A DNA stretch of 64,000 nucleotides from Streptomyces sp. LUP47B (GCF_001746295.1 NZ_MJAH01000006.1:461001-525000), one strand, 5' to 3'; counted from the first letter of the stretch, positions 9,435 to 18,503 are shown. Notes: generated by a model not told the origin, from the sequence alone. Made by a program: numbers and translations.

Positions 9435-10607
9435 ATGCCCGACCGCGCCCCGCAGCCGGTGGACCGGCAACTGCCCACGGACGAGGCCCGGGATCTGATC
9501 TCGCTCGTCCGCGACATCGCGCAGCACGAGATCGCCCCGAACGCGGCCGAGGAGGAAGGCGCCGGGCACTTCCCGCGAGAGGTCTTCACCCTGCTCTCCC
9601 GGACCGGCCTGCTCGGTCTGCCCTACGCCTCCGAACACGGCGGCGCCGACCAGCCGTACGAGGTCTACCTCCAGGTCCTCGAGGAGCTCGCCGCCGCCCG
9701 CCTCACCGTCGGCCTCGGCGTCAGCGTGCACACCCTCTCCTCCTACGCGCTCGCCACCTACGGCACCAAGGAACAGCAGGTCGAGCACCTGCCCGCGATG
9801 CTGGGCGGCGGGCTGCTCGGCGCCTACTGCCTCTCCGAGCCCTCGTCCGGCTCGGACGCGGCCTCACTGCGCACCAGAGCGGTACGGGACGGCGACGACT
9901 GGGTGATCACCGGCACCAAGGCCTGGATCACGCACGGCGGCGTCGCCGACTTCTACACCGTCATGGCGCGCACCGGTGAGGAGGGGCCGCGCGGGATCAC
10001 CGCATTCCTGGTGCCCGCCGACGCGGAGGGCGTGAGCGCCGCGGCGCCGGAGAAGAAGATGGGCATGAAGGGCTCGCCCACCGCCCAGGTCCACTTCGAC
10101 GGTGTGCGGGTCCCGGACGGGCGGCGCATCGGCGACGCGGGGCAGGGCTTCGCGATCGCCCTGTCCGCGCTCGACTCGGGGCGGCTCGGCATCGCGGCCT
10201 GCGCGATCGGCGTGGCTCAGGCGGCCCTCGACGAGGCCGTGGGCTATGCCACCGGGCGGCTGCAGTTCGGGCGGCCGATCGCCGACTTCCAGGGGCTGCG
10301 CTTCATGCTCGCCGACATGGCGACCCAGATCGAGGCGGGCCGGGCGCTGTACCTCGCGGCGGCACGGCTGCGCGACGCCGGACGGCCCTTCGCAAAACAG
10401 GCGGCCATGGCCAAGCTGCACTGCACCGACACCGCGATGAAGGTCACCATCGACGCCGTCCAGGTCCTCGGCGGCTATGGCTACACCGCGGACTTCCCGG
10501 CGGAGCGGTACATGCGCGAGGCCAAGGTCCTGCAGATCGTCGAGGGCACCAACCAGATCCAGCGGATGGTCATCGCCCGTCACCTAGCGGGTCCGGAGAC
10601 CCGCTGA
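9435..10607 (+). CDS. Acyl-CoA dehydrogenase
   Basis: 390 residues, full-length for the FAD-dependent acyl-CoA dehydrogenase family. Visible motifs: GAYCLSEPSSGSDAASLRT (FAD/substrate loop, about 120-140), MGMKGSPTAQVHFDGVRVP, and the C-terminal LGGYGYTADFPAERYMREAKVLQIVEGTNQIQR block. The usual catalytic base region (EGTNQIQ) is intact. The start is the ATG at 9435 preceded by GGAGGAG; the frame is open further upstream without a better site. It probably acts in beta-oxidation or branched-chain acyl-CoA breakdown. Two genes downstream are on the same strand after a small convergent gene. Confidence 0.93.
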   Translation: MPDRAPQPVDRQLPTDEARDLISLVRDIAQHEIAPNAAEEEGAGHFPREVFTLLSRTGLLGLPYASEHGGADQPYEVYLQVLEELAAARLTVGLGVSVHTLSSYALATYGTKEQQVEHLPAMLGGGLLGAYCLSEPSSGSDAASLRTRAVRDGDDWVITGTKAWITHGGVADFYTVMARTGEEGPRGITAFLVPADAEGVSAAAPEKKMGMKGSPTAQVHFDGVRVPDGRRIGDAGQGFAIALSALDSGRLGIAACAIGVAQAALDEAVGYATGRLQFGRPIADFQGLRFMLADMATQIEAGRALYLAAARLRDAGRPFAKQAAMAKLHCTDTAMKVTIDAVQVLGGYGYTADFPAERYMREAKVLQIVEGTNQIQRMVIARHLAGPETR

Positions 10608-10833
10608 ACTGACCCGGTCTGACCTGCGGCGCCGCGAGCCGGACCCACTCCGGGTCGTGGCGTCCCGGAAGGGTCCGTCCGCGGTTCGCCCAGGTGCGCA
10701 TCAGGTCACGGTAGATGGGCGGGTCCTGGGGTGGCGGCGGGGCCGGACGGAAGGCGGACGGAGCCGAGGGAGCCGACGGAGCTGACGGAGCCGACGGAGC
10801 CGATTCTGCGACCGGTGCATACGTACGGGTCAT
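10570..10833 (-). CDS. Small Pro/Ala/Ser-rich conserved hypothetical protein
   Basis: An 87-residue frame with a low-complexity Ala-Pro-Ser N-terminus (five APS units encoded by 9-nt repeats) followed by a conserved-looking tail (PPIYRDLMRTWANRGRTLPGRHDPEWVRLAA). It ends by overlapping the 3' end of the acyl-CoA dehydrogenase by 38 nt in convergent orientation. The ribosome site is weak. The tail looks like a small Streptomyces-specific family; no function recognised. Confidence 0.55.
   Translation of the reverse strand: MTRTYAPVAESAPSAPSAPSAPSAPSAFRPAPPPPQDPPIYRDLMRTWANRGRTLPGRHDPEWVRLAAPQVRPGQFSGSPDPLGDGR
10759..10803 (+). repeat. 9-nt tandem repeat encoding APS units
   Basis: Imperfect tandem copies of GGAGCCGAC on the plus strand (GGAGCCGAG, GGAGCCGAC, GGAGCTGAC, GGAGCCGAC, GGAGCCGAT) encode the Ala-Pro-Ser repeats of the minus-strand small protein. 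Copy number is likely to vary between strains. Confidence 0.7.
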
Positions 10834-10971
10834 ACCGGGGCAACGCGGAAGCCGGTGACCGGGTCACCGCTGAGCGCAATCGAGAGTGAGTTCGCGGACG
10901 TCCGGCCGGACATCTGGCCAGTCACAGCGGTCTGACATACCGTCAGCCAACTGCCGTCAGGGAGGTTGGCC

Positions 10972-12084
10972 ATGACCGACGACCGCCCGGTACCGCTCGA
11001 CGAGTACCCCGTGCACCAGGTGCCCCTGTCGATGAAGTACGTCGCGACGGGGGACCGCAACGCCTACGACCGCTGCATCTTCCACGTCCTCGACCACGAC
11101 GGACGCGCCCTGCTGATCCTCGGGCTCGGTGTGTACCCCAACCTCGGGGTGATCGACGCCTACGCGACCCTGCGCCTCGGCGAGACCCTGCACGCGGTGC
11201 GCGCCTCGGACGCCCTGCGGGACGACTCGCGGACGAACCTGGCCGTCGGCCCGCTGCGCATCCTCGTCGAACGCCCCCTGCGTGACTTCGTGTTGAGCTG
11301 CGAGGCGGCCCCCGGCGACCCGGACGGGCTGTCGTTCGAGATCAACTGGAGTGCCGACTTCCCGGCGCTCTGGGAACCGCACCACCTCCAGCGGCGCGGC
11401 GGCCGGCTCACCCTGGAGGGACGGCGCTTCGCGCAGGCCGGTCACTGCGACGGCTGGATCAGGGTGGGCGGGCGCGAGCTGCGCGTGCGGGGCTGGACCG
11501 GGACCCGGGACCGCAGCTGGGGTGTGCGGCCGGTGCCGGGGGAGGAGGGCGGCCGGCTCGCGGAGGAACATCCGACCGCGGGCTTTCACTGGATCTGGTG
11601 CCCGGTCCGCTTCGAGGACCGCTTCCTCATGGTGATCGTCCAGGAGGACGCCGACGGCCACCGCTCGCTCAACGACGCGACTCTGGTCCGCCCGGGCCAC
11701 CGCGACCGCCAACTCGGCTGGCCACAGGCCGAGATCACCTACCGCCCCGGCACCCGCCACCCGGAACGCGCCGTCGTCCACCTCGGTGACATCCGCAAGC
11801 CCATGGAGCTGGAGGTGGAGGTCCTCACCTCCTCACCGCTCGCGCTCGGCGCCGGCTACCCGCCTGCCGACGACTGGCAGCACGGCACCTGGCAGGGCCG
11901 CGACTGGACCGACCGCCGCACCTACGACCTCACCGAGCCGCACCCCCTGGCCGCGTTCGGCGTCACCGACCACGCGGCCCGCTTCCGGCTGGACGGCCGG
12001 ATCGGCCACGGCATCTTCGAGCACGGATCATTCGGACGGCACGACCCGAGCGGCTTCACCGGCTTCGACTCGGTGGCTCCGTGA
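10972..12084 (+). CDS. Lipocalin-fold-like hypothetical protein (AttH/CrtC-like, uncertain)
   Basis: 370 residues with many aromatic-rich beta segments (YDRCIFHVLDHDGRALLILGLGVYPN, GLSFEINWSADFPALWEPHH, WTGTRDRSWGVRP, HWIWCPVRFEDRF). This pattern recalls double-lipocalin proteins of the AttH/CrtC group found beside acyl-CoA metabolism genes, but I cannot assign a reaction. The ATG at 10972 has GGAGG six nt upstream. The next gene starts 30 nt after its stop, so the two are probably cotranscribed. Confidence 0.8.
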   Translation: MTDDRPVPLDEYPVHQVPLSMKYVATGDRNAYDRCIFHVLDHDGRALLILGLGVYPNLGVIDAYATLRLGETLHAVRASDALRDDSRTNLAVGPLRILVERPLRDFVLSCEAAPGDPDGLSFEINWSADFPALWEPHHLQRRGGRLTLEGRRFAQAGHCDGWIRVGGRELRVRGWTGTRDRSWGVRPVPGEEGGRLAEEHPTAGFHWIWCPVRFEDRFLMVIVQEDADGHRSLNDATLVRPGHRDRQLGWPQAEITYRPGTRHPERAVVHLGDIRKPMELEVEVLTSSPLALGAGYPPADDWQHGTWQGRDWTDRRTYDLTEPHPLAAFGVTDHAARFRLDGRIGHGIFEHGSFGRHDPSGFTGFDSVAP

Positions 12085-12114
12085 GGAGGACCCGGACACA
12101 AGGGAGTTGACGAC

Positions 12115-13209
12115 GTGGCCACGGCACCCCGCCCCCGCACCACCACCCGCGACCCCGAGGAGCTCGCCCACCGCCTCACCGCCTGGCTCGGCACCCGTCT
12201 GCCCGGCGCCAAAGCCGTCGGCGTGACGGTCCCCGCCTCGAACGGCCTGTCCAGCGAAACCCTGCTCTTCGACATCGAACACCCCGGACCGCCCCTGCGC
12301 TCCTGCGCGTTGCGGCTCGCCGCGGATCCGTCGGCGTACACCGTCTTCCCGGTCTACGACATGGTCCGCCAGTACCGCACGATGGAAGTGGTGGGCCGCC
12401 TTTCGGACCTGCCCGTCCCGAAGGTGCAGTGGCTGGAGGAGGACCCGGGCCCGCTCGGGGCACCCTTCTTCGTCATGGAGCGCGTGCGGGGGCGTGTACC
12501 GCCGGACGTCATGCCCTACACCTACGAGGGCAACTGGCTGCACGCCGCGAGCGACACCGAGCGCGAACACCTCGAGACCGCCACGATCGGGCTGTTGGCG
12601 CACCTTCACGACCAAGTCCCGGTACAGGAAGCGGCGTTCCTGGAGCCGCCCGGCGAGGGCGACGCGCTGCGCCGCCATGTCACCGCCCAACGCGCCTACT
12701 ACGACTGGGTGGTGGACGGACTCACTCGCTCACCCCTCATCGAGCAGGCCTTCGACCGGCTGGAGCAACTCTGGCCGGCCGACCCGGGCCCGCCCGTCCT
12801 CAACTGGGGCGACGCGCGCATCGGCAACGTGATCTACGACGGCTTCGACCCCGTAGCCGCCCTGGACTGGGAGATGGCGGCCCTGGCCCCGCGCGAGGTC
12901 GACCTCGGCTGGACCGTCTATCTGCACCGCTTCTTCCAGGACCTGACGGTGGCCTTCGGCCAGCGCGGTCTGCCCGACTTCCTGCGTCGGGACCGGGTGG
13001 AGGCCCGCTATGCCCGACTCACCGGCCACACACCGCGCGACATGGACTTCTACACGCTGTACGCCGCGCTGCGGCACGCGATCGTCATGCTGCGCATCGC
13101 TTATCGCCAGGTGTTCTTCGGCGAGGTGGCCCTCCCGGCGGACCCGGACACACTGATCCTGCACCACGGCAGCCTGCGAGCCATGGTGCAGGGCAGCTAC
13201 TGGGACTGA
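12115..13209 (+). CDS. APH-type phosphotransferase family protein (ACAD10-like)
   Basis: 364 residues of the aminoglycoside-phosphotransferase/choline-kinase fold. Visible: an ATP-lobe segment SNGLSSETLLFDIEH, Lys/Arg-rich beta strands, the catalytic-loop equivalent NWGDARIGNVIYD (about 230-242) and the metal-binding ALDWEMA (about 249-255). This branch resembles the kinase domain of ACAD10, and the nearby acyl-CoA dehydrogenase supports a role in hydroxy-acyl-CoA metabolism rather than drug resistance. GTG start with AGGGAG upstream. Substrate not determinable. Confidence 0.88.
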   Translation: MATAPRPRTTTRDPEELAHRLTAWLGTRLPGAKAVGVTVPASNGLSSETLLFDIEHPGPPLRSCALRLAADPSAYTVFPVYDMVRQYRTMEVVGRLSDLPVPKVQWLEEDPGPLGAPFFVMERVRGRVPPDVMPYTYEGNWLHAASDTEREHLETATIGLLAHLHDQVPVQEAAFLEPPGEGDALRRHVTAQRAYYDWVVDGLTRSPLIEQAFDRLEQLWPADPGPPVLNWGDARIGNVIYDGFDPVAALDWEMAALAPREVDLGWTVYLHRFFQDLTVAFGQRGLPDFLRRDRVEARYARLTGHTPRDMDFYTLYAALRHAIVMLRIAYRQVFFGEVALPADPDTLILHHGSLRAMVQGSYWD

Positions 13210-13219
13210 GCGAGACGGC

Positions 13220-13654
13220 TCAGGCGGCCTGACCGCGTATCACCGGCACGCGCATGGGGCGCGAACCGGGGCCACCGACGTGGGAGAACGGCTGGGTCCG
13301 CCAGTCGAGCCCCTGAGGGAGCGTCAACAGCAGGGCGGTGTCCTGCTCCTGGGGCTCGGCCGACTCGTCCGCCGACCGGGCCTCGGAGGCCTTGCGGCCC
13401 GTACCGGCGCAGACCGTGAGGCCGAAGGGGTTCCACGGCGAGGCGCACAGCGCGTGCTCCGGCAGCACCTCCTCGTCCGCCAGCAGGGCGATGGGCTGCA
13501 CGCAGTCCGGGCAGATCACCCGGTACATCTCGAAGGTGTCGTACGCGTCGAAGTCGTCGTCGAGAGCGTCGGGTTCGACGCCCTCCGGCTCGGACTCGAC
13601 AACCGCCTGGAGGCGCTTGGGCGCGGTACGACCAGGACGCTGAAGACTCTGCAT
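13220..13654 (-). CDS. Conserved hypothetical protein with CPDC motif
   Basis: 144 residues. The centre has an acidic stretch (EPDALDDDFDAYDTFEMYRVICPDCVQPIALLADEEVLPEHALC) with CPDC and a later Cys, perhaps a degenerate metal ribbon; the C-terminus is hydrophilic. The start has GGGGGAG upstream, and the gene diverges from the Lrp regulator. It looks like a Streptomyces-wide family without known function. Confidence 0.7.
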   Translation of the reverse strand: MQSLQRPGRTAPKRLQAVVESEPEGVEPDALDDDFDAYDTFEMYRVICPDCVQPIALLADEEVLPEHALCASPWNPFGLTVCAGTGRKASEARSADESAEPQEQDTALLLTLPQGLDWRTQPFSHVGGPGSRPMRVPVIRGQAA

Positions 13655-13907
13655 TGGGTTCTCCCCCTCGGACTGGGCCGTGACGGCGCTGCGGCCTCGA
13701 CCACAGCAAGCACTTCCCGTCCCCTCATCGCGGTAATCACGAGAACATCACGGAGGTCGTTCGGTGTGTGTGGCCTTCGTCACATGCCGCTCGCAGATGC
13801 CCGTGGCGGTCGCTTTGTCCCCAGGCGGCTCACAGGCACCTCTCGGTCACATCACGAACCGGGCATGACCTGGGGCGCTGAGGTATCCGAGGAGATCAGG
13901 CGCACTG

Positions 13908-13913
13908 TAGGTT
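13908..13913 (+). promoter_or_regulatory. -10 box suggesting a leaderless lrp transcript
   Basis: TAGGTT ends 8 nt before the ATG of the Lrp gene, and there is no ribosome site in between. This fits transcription starting at or next to the start codon. No good -35 is seen. Confidence 0.45.
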
Positions 13914-13921
13914 CTTGCGCC

Positions 13922-14362
13922 ATGGAGGAGCTGGACCGACAAATCGTGCAGCTGCTCGTCAAGGACGGGCGGATGAGTTACACGGACCTGGGCAAGGCCA
14001 CGGGCCTGTCCACCTCGGCCGTGCACCAGCGGGTGCGACGGCTGGAGCAGCGTGGTGTCATCCGCGGGTACGCCGCGGTGGTCGACCCCGAGGCGGTGGG
14101 TCTGCCCATGACCGCCTTCATCTCGGTGAAACCGTTCGACCCCAGCGCCCCCGACGACATCGCGGACCGCCTGGCCGGCGTCCCAGAGATCGAGGCGTGC
14201 CACAGCGTGGCGGGCGACGAGAACTACATCCTGAAGGTGCGTGTGGCGACCCCGCACGAACTGGAGGAGCTGCTGGCGAGGGTCCGGAGCCTGGCGGGGG
14301 TCTCGACGCGTACGACGGTGGTCCTGTCGACCCCGTACGAGGCGCGCCCGCCGCGCATCTGA
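13922..14362 (+). CDS. Lrp/AsnC family transcriptional regulator
   Basis: 146 residues: N-terminal winged HTH (MEELDRQIVQLLVKDGRMSYTDLGKATGLSTSAVHQRVRRLEQRGVIRGY) and a C-terminal RAM ligand-binding domain (VVDPEAVGLPMTAFISVKPF to the end, with GDENYILKVRV). It probably senses an amino acid. The frame is open further upstream, but homology begins at the ATG at 13922 with a -10 box at leaderless distance. The amidohydrolase starts 61 nt downstream on the same strand. Confidence 0.93.
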   Translation: MEELDRQIVQLLVKDGRMSYTDLGKATGLSTSAVHQRVRRLEQRGVIRGYAAVVDPEAVGLPMTAFISVKPFDPSAPDDIADRLAGVPEIEACHSVAGDENYILKVRVATPHELEELLARVRSLAGVSTRTTVVLSTPYEARPPRI

Positions 14363-14423
14363 ACGAAGGGGGACGCGTCCACCCGCACTCCGACGGCGCG
14401 CGGCCCCCTGCGAAACTGTCCCC

Positions 14424-16019
14424 ATGAGCGAACCGAACACCGTCCTCCTCCGCCGCGGCGAGGTCCACAGCCCCGCCGACCCGTTCGCAACAGCGATGGT
14501 CGTGGAGCGAGGGCAGGTCGCCTGGGTCGGTTCGGAAGGGGCCGCGGACGCCTTCGCGGACGGTGTCGACGAGATCGTCGACCTGGACGGCGCCCTGGTC
14601 ACCCCCGCGTTCACCGACGCCCACGTCCACACCACCGCCACAGGCCTCGCCCTGACCGGCCTCGACCTCACCGGCGCCTCGTCCCTGGACGCGGCCCTGA
14701 CGCTCGTACGGGACTTCGCGGCCGCCCGCCCGAACGACCGCGTCCTGCTCGGTCACGGCTGGGACGCCGCCCGCTGGCCCGGCGGACGCCCGCCCACGCG
14801 CGCGGAACTCGACGAGGCGACAGGTGGCCGCCCCCTGTATCTGAGCCGCATCGACGTCCACTCGGCGGTCGTGACGACGGCACTCCTCGACATGACGTCC
14901 CTGGGGCTCCTGGACGGCCCTCTCACAGCGGACGCCCACCACGCCGTGCGCGCCACGGCACTCGGCTCCGTCACGCCCGCCCAGCGCACCGAGGCGCAGC
15001 GCGCCGCCCTCGCCCACGCCGCCTCCCTCGGCATCGGCACGCTTCACGAATGCGCAGGCCCCGAGATCTCCTCCGAGGACGACTTCACCGGGCTGCTGCG
15101 GCTCGCGAGCCAGGAGCCGGGCCCGAGGGTGGTCGGCTACTGGGCCGAGCGGGCCGATGAAGGCGTTGCCAAGGCGCGGGAGCTCGGTGCGCTCGGCGCC
15201 GCCGGGGACCTCTTCGTCGACGGCGCCCTCGGTTCCCACACGGCGTGCCTGCACGAGCCGTACACCGACGCCGGCCACACCGGGATCGCCTACCTGGACG
15301 CCGCCGCCGTGGCCGACCATGTCACCGCCTGCACCGAGGCGGGCCTGCAGGCCGGCTTCCACGCGATCGGCGACGCGGCGGTGGACGCCGTGGTCGAGGG
15401 CGTCCGCGCCGCCGCGGAGAAGCTCGGCCTCGCCCGCGTCCGTGCCGCACGGCACCGTGTGGAGCACGTCGAGATGCTCACCCCCGAGGCCGTCGCCGCC
15501 TTCGCCGAACTCGGTCTGACCGCCTCCGTCCAGCCCGCCTTCGACGCCCTGTGGGGCGGCGAGGACGGCATGTACGCCCAGCGCCTGGGCCGGGAGCGGG
15601 CGAGCCGTCTGAACCCCTTCGCGGCCCTCCTGCGCGCCGGTGTCCCGCTCGCCTTCGGCTCCGACAGCCCCGTCACCCCGCTCGACCCGTGGGGCACGCT
15701 CCGCGCGGCCGCCTTCCACCGGACCCCGGAGCACCGCGTCTCCGTACGCGCCGCCTTCACCGCGCACACCCGCGGCGGCTGGCGGGCGATCGGCCGCGAC
15801 GACGCGGGCGTCCTGGTGCCCGGCGCCCCCGCGGACTACGCCGTGTGGCGCACCGACGAACTGGTCGTGCAGGCCCCCGACGACCGGGTCGCCCGCTGGT
15901 CCACCGACCCCCGCTCCGGCACCCCCGGCCTGCCCGACCTGACACCGGGCCGTGACCTGCCCGTCTGCCTGCGGACCGTGGTCGGCGGACGGACGGTCTT
16001 CGTACGGCCGGGCGAGTGA
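14424..16019 (+). CDS. Amidohydrolase family protein (YtcJ-like)
   Basis: 531 residues of the metal-dependent amidohydrolase superfamily. The metal-binding HxH is in FTDAHVHTTATG (about residues 65-75), with later VDGALGSHTACLHEPY, HAIGDAAVDAVVEG, HRVEHVEMLTP and the terminal Asp motif FGSDSPVTPLDPWG. YtcJ-like enzymes hydrolyse N-acyl or exocyclic amide bonds; the exact substrate is unknown. The ATG at 14424 has no strong ribosome site. A regulator of the Lrp type directly upstream may control it. Confidence 0.9.
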   Translation: MSEPNTVLLRRGEVHSPADPFATAMVVERGQVAWVGSEGAADAFADGVDEIVDLDGALVTPAFTDAHVHTTATGLALTGLDLTGASSLDAALTLVRDFAAARPNDRVLLGHGWDAARWPGGRPPTRAELDEATGGRPLYLSRIDVHSAVVTTALLDMTSLGLLDGPLTADAHHAVRATALGSVTPAQRTEAQRAALAHAASLGIGTLHECAGPEISSEDDFTGLLRLASQEPGPRVVGYWAERADEGVAKARELGALGAAGDLFVDGALGSHTACLHEPYTDAGHTGIAYLDAAAVADHVTACTEAGLQAGFHAIGDAAVDAVVEGVRAAAEKLGLARVRAARHRVEHVEMLTPEAVAAFAELGLTASVQPAFDALWGGEDGMYAQRLGRERASRLNPFAALLRAGVPLAFGSDSPVTPLDPWGTLRAAAFHRTPEHRVSVRAAFTAHTRGGWRAIGRDDAGVLVPGAPADYAVWRTDELVVQAPDDRVARWSTDPRSGTPGLPDLTPGRDLPVCLRTVVGGRTVFVRPGE

Positions 16020-16569
16020 TCTCCGGGGGTGGCGGGGTGTGGATCGTCCTCCGCCGCGCTGTCGCGCGACCTGCGCATCCTCCGCTCTGACCAGGGCGTT
16101 GGCGACAGACTTGCAGGTCAAACGACTGTTGACAGCCGACGGCAGGTGGCCGGTAGGTTCGGCCGGGTCCACCACCGGACGCCCGACCGGGGAATCTGTG
16201 CCCAGTCGTCGCAGCGCCGCTGGGTCAGGGACGGTGTGCCGCACCGGAACACCGTCACTGGGAGCCAGGCCCAGCGCTCGCGCCACGACGAGGAGACGTT
16301 CCGTCCGGCCGGGGAGGTGTGACCCGGGTGGGGCCCGGGCGCTCAGTAGACAACGGCTTTCGGTCGACCCGCAGCCAGCGGGCCCCAGGTCGGCCCGAAG
16401 GGCGCCGGGCCCCCATCCGCAGCGAGGGCGGGATTCCGCCATGATGGCCGAAAAGACAAGTCTTACCCCACTCTTGGGAAAACGACACCAGCATACGAAC
16501 GCCTTGTCACGTCATCGCAGGCCGTGCGCACTATGGTGGACGCCTGCGCAATGACTCGAAGGGGCAGCA
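16020..16569. other. 550-nt intergenic region upstream of ppm1 with a TTGACA box
   Basis: No frame here has both a ribosome site and protein-like composition. A consensus -35 TTGACA (16129-16134) is followed by TAGGTT (16154-16159) at a slightly long 19-nt spacing. Transcription from there would give either a leader of about 400 nt for ppm1 or a separate small RNA. Several GC-rich complementary stretches follow. No known riboswitch consensus was recognised. Confidence 0.45.
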
Positions 16570-17364
16570 GTGAACGACGGCGACGGGACCCGTATGGGCC
16601 AGGAGAGGCGGTTCGGCCCGCTCGGCACGGCGTTGGTGATCATTCCGACCTTCAACGAGGCGGAGAACATCAAGGCCATCGTCGGCCGGGTGCGCGAGGC
16701 CGTCCCGGAGGCCCACGTCCTCGTGGCCGACGACAACAGCCCCGACGGCACCGGCAAGCTCGCCGACGAACTGGCCGTCGGCGACGACCACGTCCACGTG
16801 CTGCACCGCAAGGGCAAGGAAGGCCTCGGCGCGGCCTATCTGGCGGGCTTCCACTGGGGCCTGGAGCACGGCTACGGCGTCCTGGTCGAGATGGACGCCG
16901 ACGGCTCCCACCAGCCCGAGGAACTGCCCCGCCTGCTGACCGCCCTCAAGAACGCCGATCTGGTCCTCGGCTCCCGCTGGGTGCCCGGCGGCCGGGTCGT
17001 GAACTGGCCCAGGTCCCGCGAGTTCATCTCCCGCGGCGGCAGCCTCTACTCACGCGTGGCCCTCGACCTTCCGCTCCGTGACATCACCGGCGGCTACCGC
17101 GCCTTCCGCCGCGAGACCCTCGAAGGCCTCGGCCTCGACGACGTCGCCTCCCAGGGCTACTGCTTCCAGGTCGACCTAGCCCGCCGCGCCGTCAAGGCCG
17201 GCTACCACGTCGTCGAGGTGCCGATCACCTTCGTGGAGCGCGAACTCGGCGACTCCAAGATGAGTCGCGACATCCTCGTGGAGGCCCTGTGGCGGGTCAC
17301 CACCTGGGGTGTGGGGGAGCGGGTCGGCAGGATCACGGCGCGGGGAAAGCGCGCACAGCCGTAG
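16570..17364 (+). CDS. ppm1: Polyprenol monophosphomannose synthase
   Basis: 264 residues of GT2 fold: LVIIPTFNEAENI, DDNSPDGTGKLAD and EMDADGSHQPEELP (metal/GDP-mannose site), GSRWVPGGRVVNW, and the acceptor-side loop SQGYCFQVDLARRAV. It transfers mannose from GDP-mannose to polyprenyl phosphate, supplying the lipid donor for protein O-mannosylation and glycolipid mannosyltransferases. As in S. coelicolor, only the soluble synthase domain is present, without the Lnt fusion of mycobacteria. GTG start with AAGGGG upstream. Confidence 0.95.
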   Translation: MNDGDGTRMGQERRFGPLGTALVIIPTFNEAENIKAIVGRVREAVPEAHVLVADDNSPDGTGKLADELAVGDDHVHVLHRKGKEGLGAAYLAGFHWGLEHGYGVLVEMDADGSHQPEELPRLLTALKNADLVLGSRWVPGGRVVNWPRSREFISRGGSLYSRVALDLPLRDITGGYRAFRRETLEGLGLDDVASQGYCFQVDLARRAVKAGYHVVEVPITFVERELGDSKMSRDILVEALWRVTTWGVGERVGRITARGKRAQP

Positions 17365-17436
17365 TCCTACGGCCTCACAGCCGCGGCTGATCGTCCCCTT
17401 ATCCCGTGCTGAGCCGCACCCAGGCACACTGGACGT

Positions 17437-18003
17437 ATGACGACAGGCGCTCCGACCCCCACGTACCCCGTCCGGCCCCGCCGTTCCCGTGTGCGCACCT
17501 TCCTGCCGCTGGGCCTCGCCGCCTGGCTGGTGCTGGAGATCTGGCTGCTGACCGTGGTCGCGGGCGCGACGAGCGGATTCGTGGTGTTCCTCCTGCTGGT
17601 CGCGGGCTTCGTGCTCGGTTCGGTGGTCATCAAGCGGGCCGGCCGCCGCGCCTTCCAGAACCTGAACGAGGCGCTCCAGCGGGGCGGAGCCCCCTCGAGT
17701 TCCGGCAGCAGTGGCAACGGCCTGATGATGCTGGGCGGCCTGCTCCTGATGATCCCCGGCCTGATCTCCGACGCCGTGGGCCTGCTCCTGCTGATCCCGC
17801 CGGTCCAGAAGGCCATCGGCCGGTACGCCGAGCGCACCTTCGACCGCAAGCTCCGCGAGGCCGCTCCGGGCACCCTGGGCGATGCCTTCCAGCAGGCCCG
17901 TATGCAGCGCCCCGACGGCAAGGTGGTCCAGGGCGAGGTCATCGTCCGGGAGGAGCCGGGCGACGACACCCCGCAGGGGCCACGGCCGCCGCTCACCCGC
18001 TGA
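17437..18003 (+). CDS. fxsA: FxsA family membrane protein
   Basis: 188 residues: cytoplasmic N-terminus, three to four helices (PLGLAAWLVLEIWLLTVVA, GFVVFLLLVAGFVLGSVVI, LMMLGGLLLMIPGLISDAVGLLLLIPPV) and a charged C-terminal tail. The GLLLMIPGLISDAVGLLLLIPPVQ segment is the FxsA signature. In E. coli FxsA influences phage exclusion by F plasmid; its cellular role is not established. It follows ppm1 closely on the same strand and ends at a perfect hairpin. Confidence 0.9.
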   Translation: MTTGAPTPTYPVRPRRSRVRTFLPLGLAAWLVLEIWLLTVVAGATSGFVVFLLLVAGFVLGSVVIKRAGRRAFQNLNEALQRGGAPSSSGSSGNGLMMLGGLLLMIPGLISDAVGLLLLIPPVQKAIGRYAERTFDRKLREAAPGTLGDAFQQARMQRPDGKVVQGEVIVREEPGDDTPQGPRPPLTR

Positions 18004-18061
18004 GGCGGCGCGGGCAGCCGCGGGGCGGGCGCTACAGCCGCAGGCCGCCGTGGACAGCACA

Positions 18062-18105
18062 AACCGCGGGCGCGGTACGTGAGATCACGTACCGCGCCCG
18101 CGGTT
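18062..18105. terminator. Perfect 20-bp bidirectional terminator between fxsA and rbpA
   Basis: The arms 18062-18081 and 18086-18105 are exact inverted copies (starting AACCGCGGGCGCGG) around the tetraloop AGAT, in the gap between converging genes. Confidence 0.93.
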
Positions 18106-18128
18106 ACTTGTATGCGCTGTGTTCCCGC

Positions 18129-18503
18129 TCAGGCCGACTTGCGGCTGTCCCGGGGATGAACAGCGATGTTCATCGCGCCGGAACGCAGAACCGCCAGACG
18201 CTCCTCAAGGACCTCTTCGAGTTCCTCTCGGGTGCGTCGCTCCATCAGCATGTCCCAATGCGTACGCGCGGGCTTGGCCTTCTTTTCCTCAGGGCCGTCG
18301 CCGTCCACGAGGAGTGCCTGCGCCCCGCAGACCTTGCACTCCCACTCCGGCGGGATCTCCGCCTCGACCGAGAAGGGCATCTCAAAGCGATGTCCCTTCT
18401 CGCATGCGTACTCCACGGCCTGGCGCGGGGCCAGGTCGATGCCGCGGTCCGTCTCGTAGCTGGTCACCACGAGGCGCGTGCCGCGAAGAGCTCGCTCACT
18501 CAT
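18129..18503 (-). CDS. rbpA: RNA polymerase-binding protein RbpA
   Basis: 124 residues, full-length. N-terminal MSERALRGTRLVVTSYETDRG, a core fold with CEKGHRFEMPF and WECKVCG cysteines, a basic linker (KPARTHWDMLMERR) and the sigma-interacting helix EELEEVLEERLAVLR. RbpA binds the principal sigma factor and core RNAP, stabilises open complexes, and affects basal rifampicin tolerance. The ribosome site GGGAGG precedes the ATG. A perfect sigma-R promoter lies about 65-90 nt upstream, matching known thiol-oxidative control in S. coelicolor. Confidence 0.97.
   Translation of the reverse strand: MSERALRGTRLVVTSYETDRGIDLAPRQAVEYACEKGHRFEMPFSVEAEIPPEWECKVCGAQALLVDGDGPEEKKAKPARTHWDMLMERRTREELEEVLEERLAVLRSGAMNIAVHPRDSRKSA

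Noticed and set aside
12115..13209. Aminoglycoside resistance gene
   Set aside because: The fold is shared, but motifs and the acyl-CoA dehydrogenase neighbour fit the ACAD10-like kinase group.
16029..16322. 97-codon frame upstream of ppm1
   Set aside because: No ribosome site, no recognisable family, composition like random GC-rich sequence.
16135..16560. c-di-AMP (ydaO-type) riboswitch before ppm1
   Set aside because: Some GGTAGG/GGGACGG segments recall it, but the conserved core could not be aligned.
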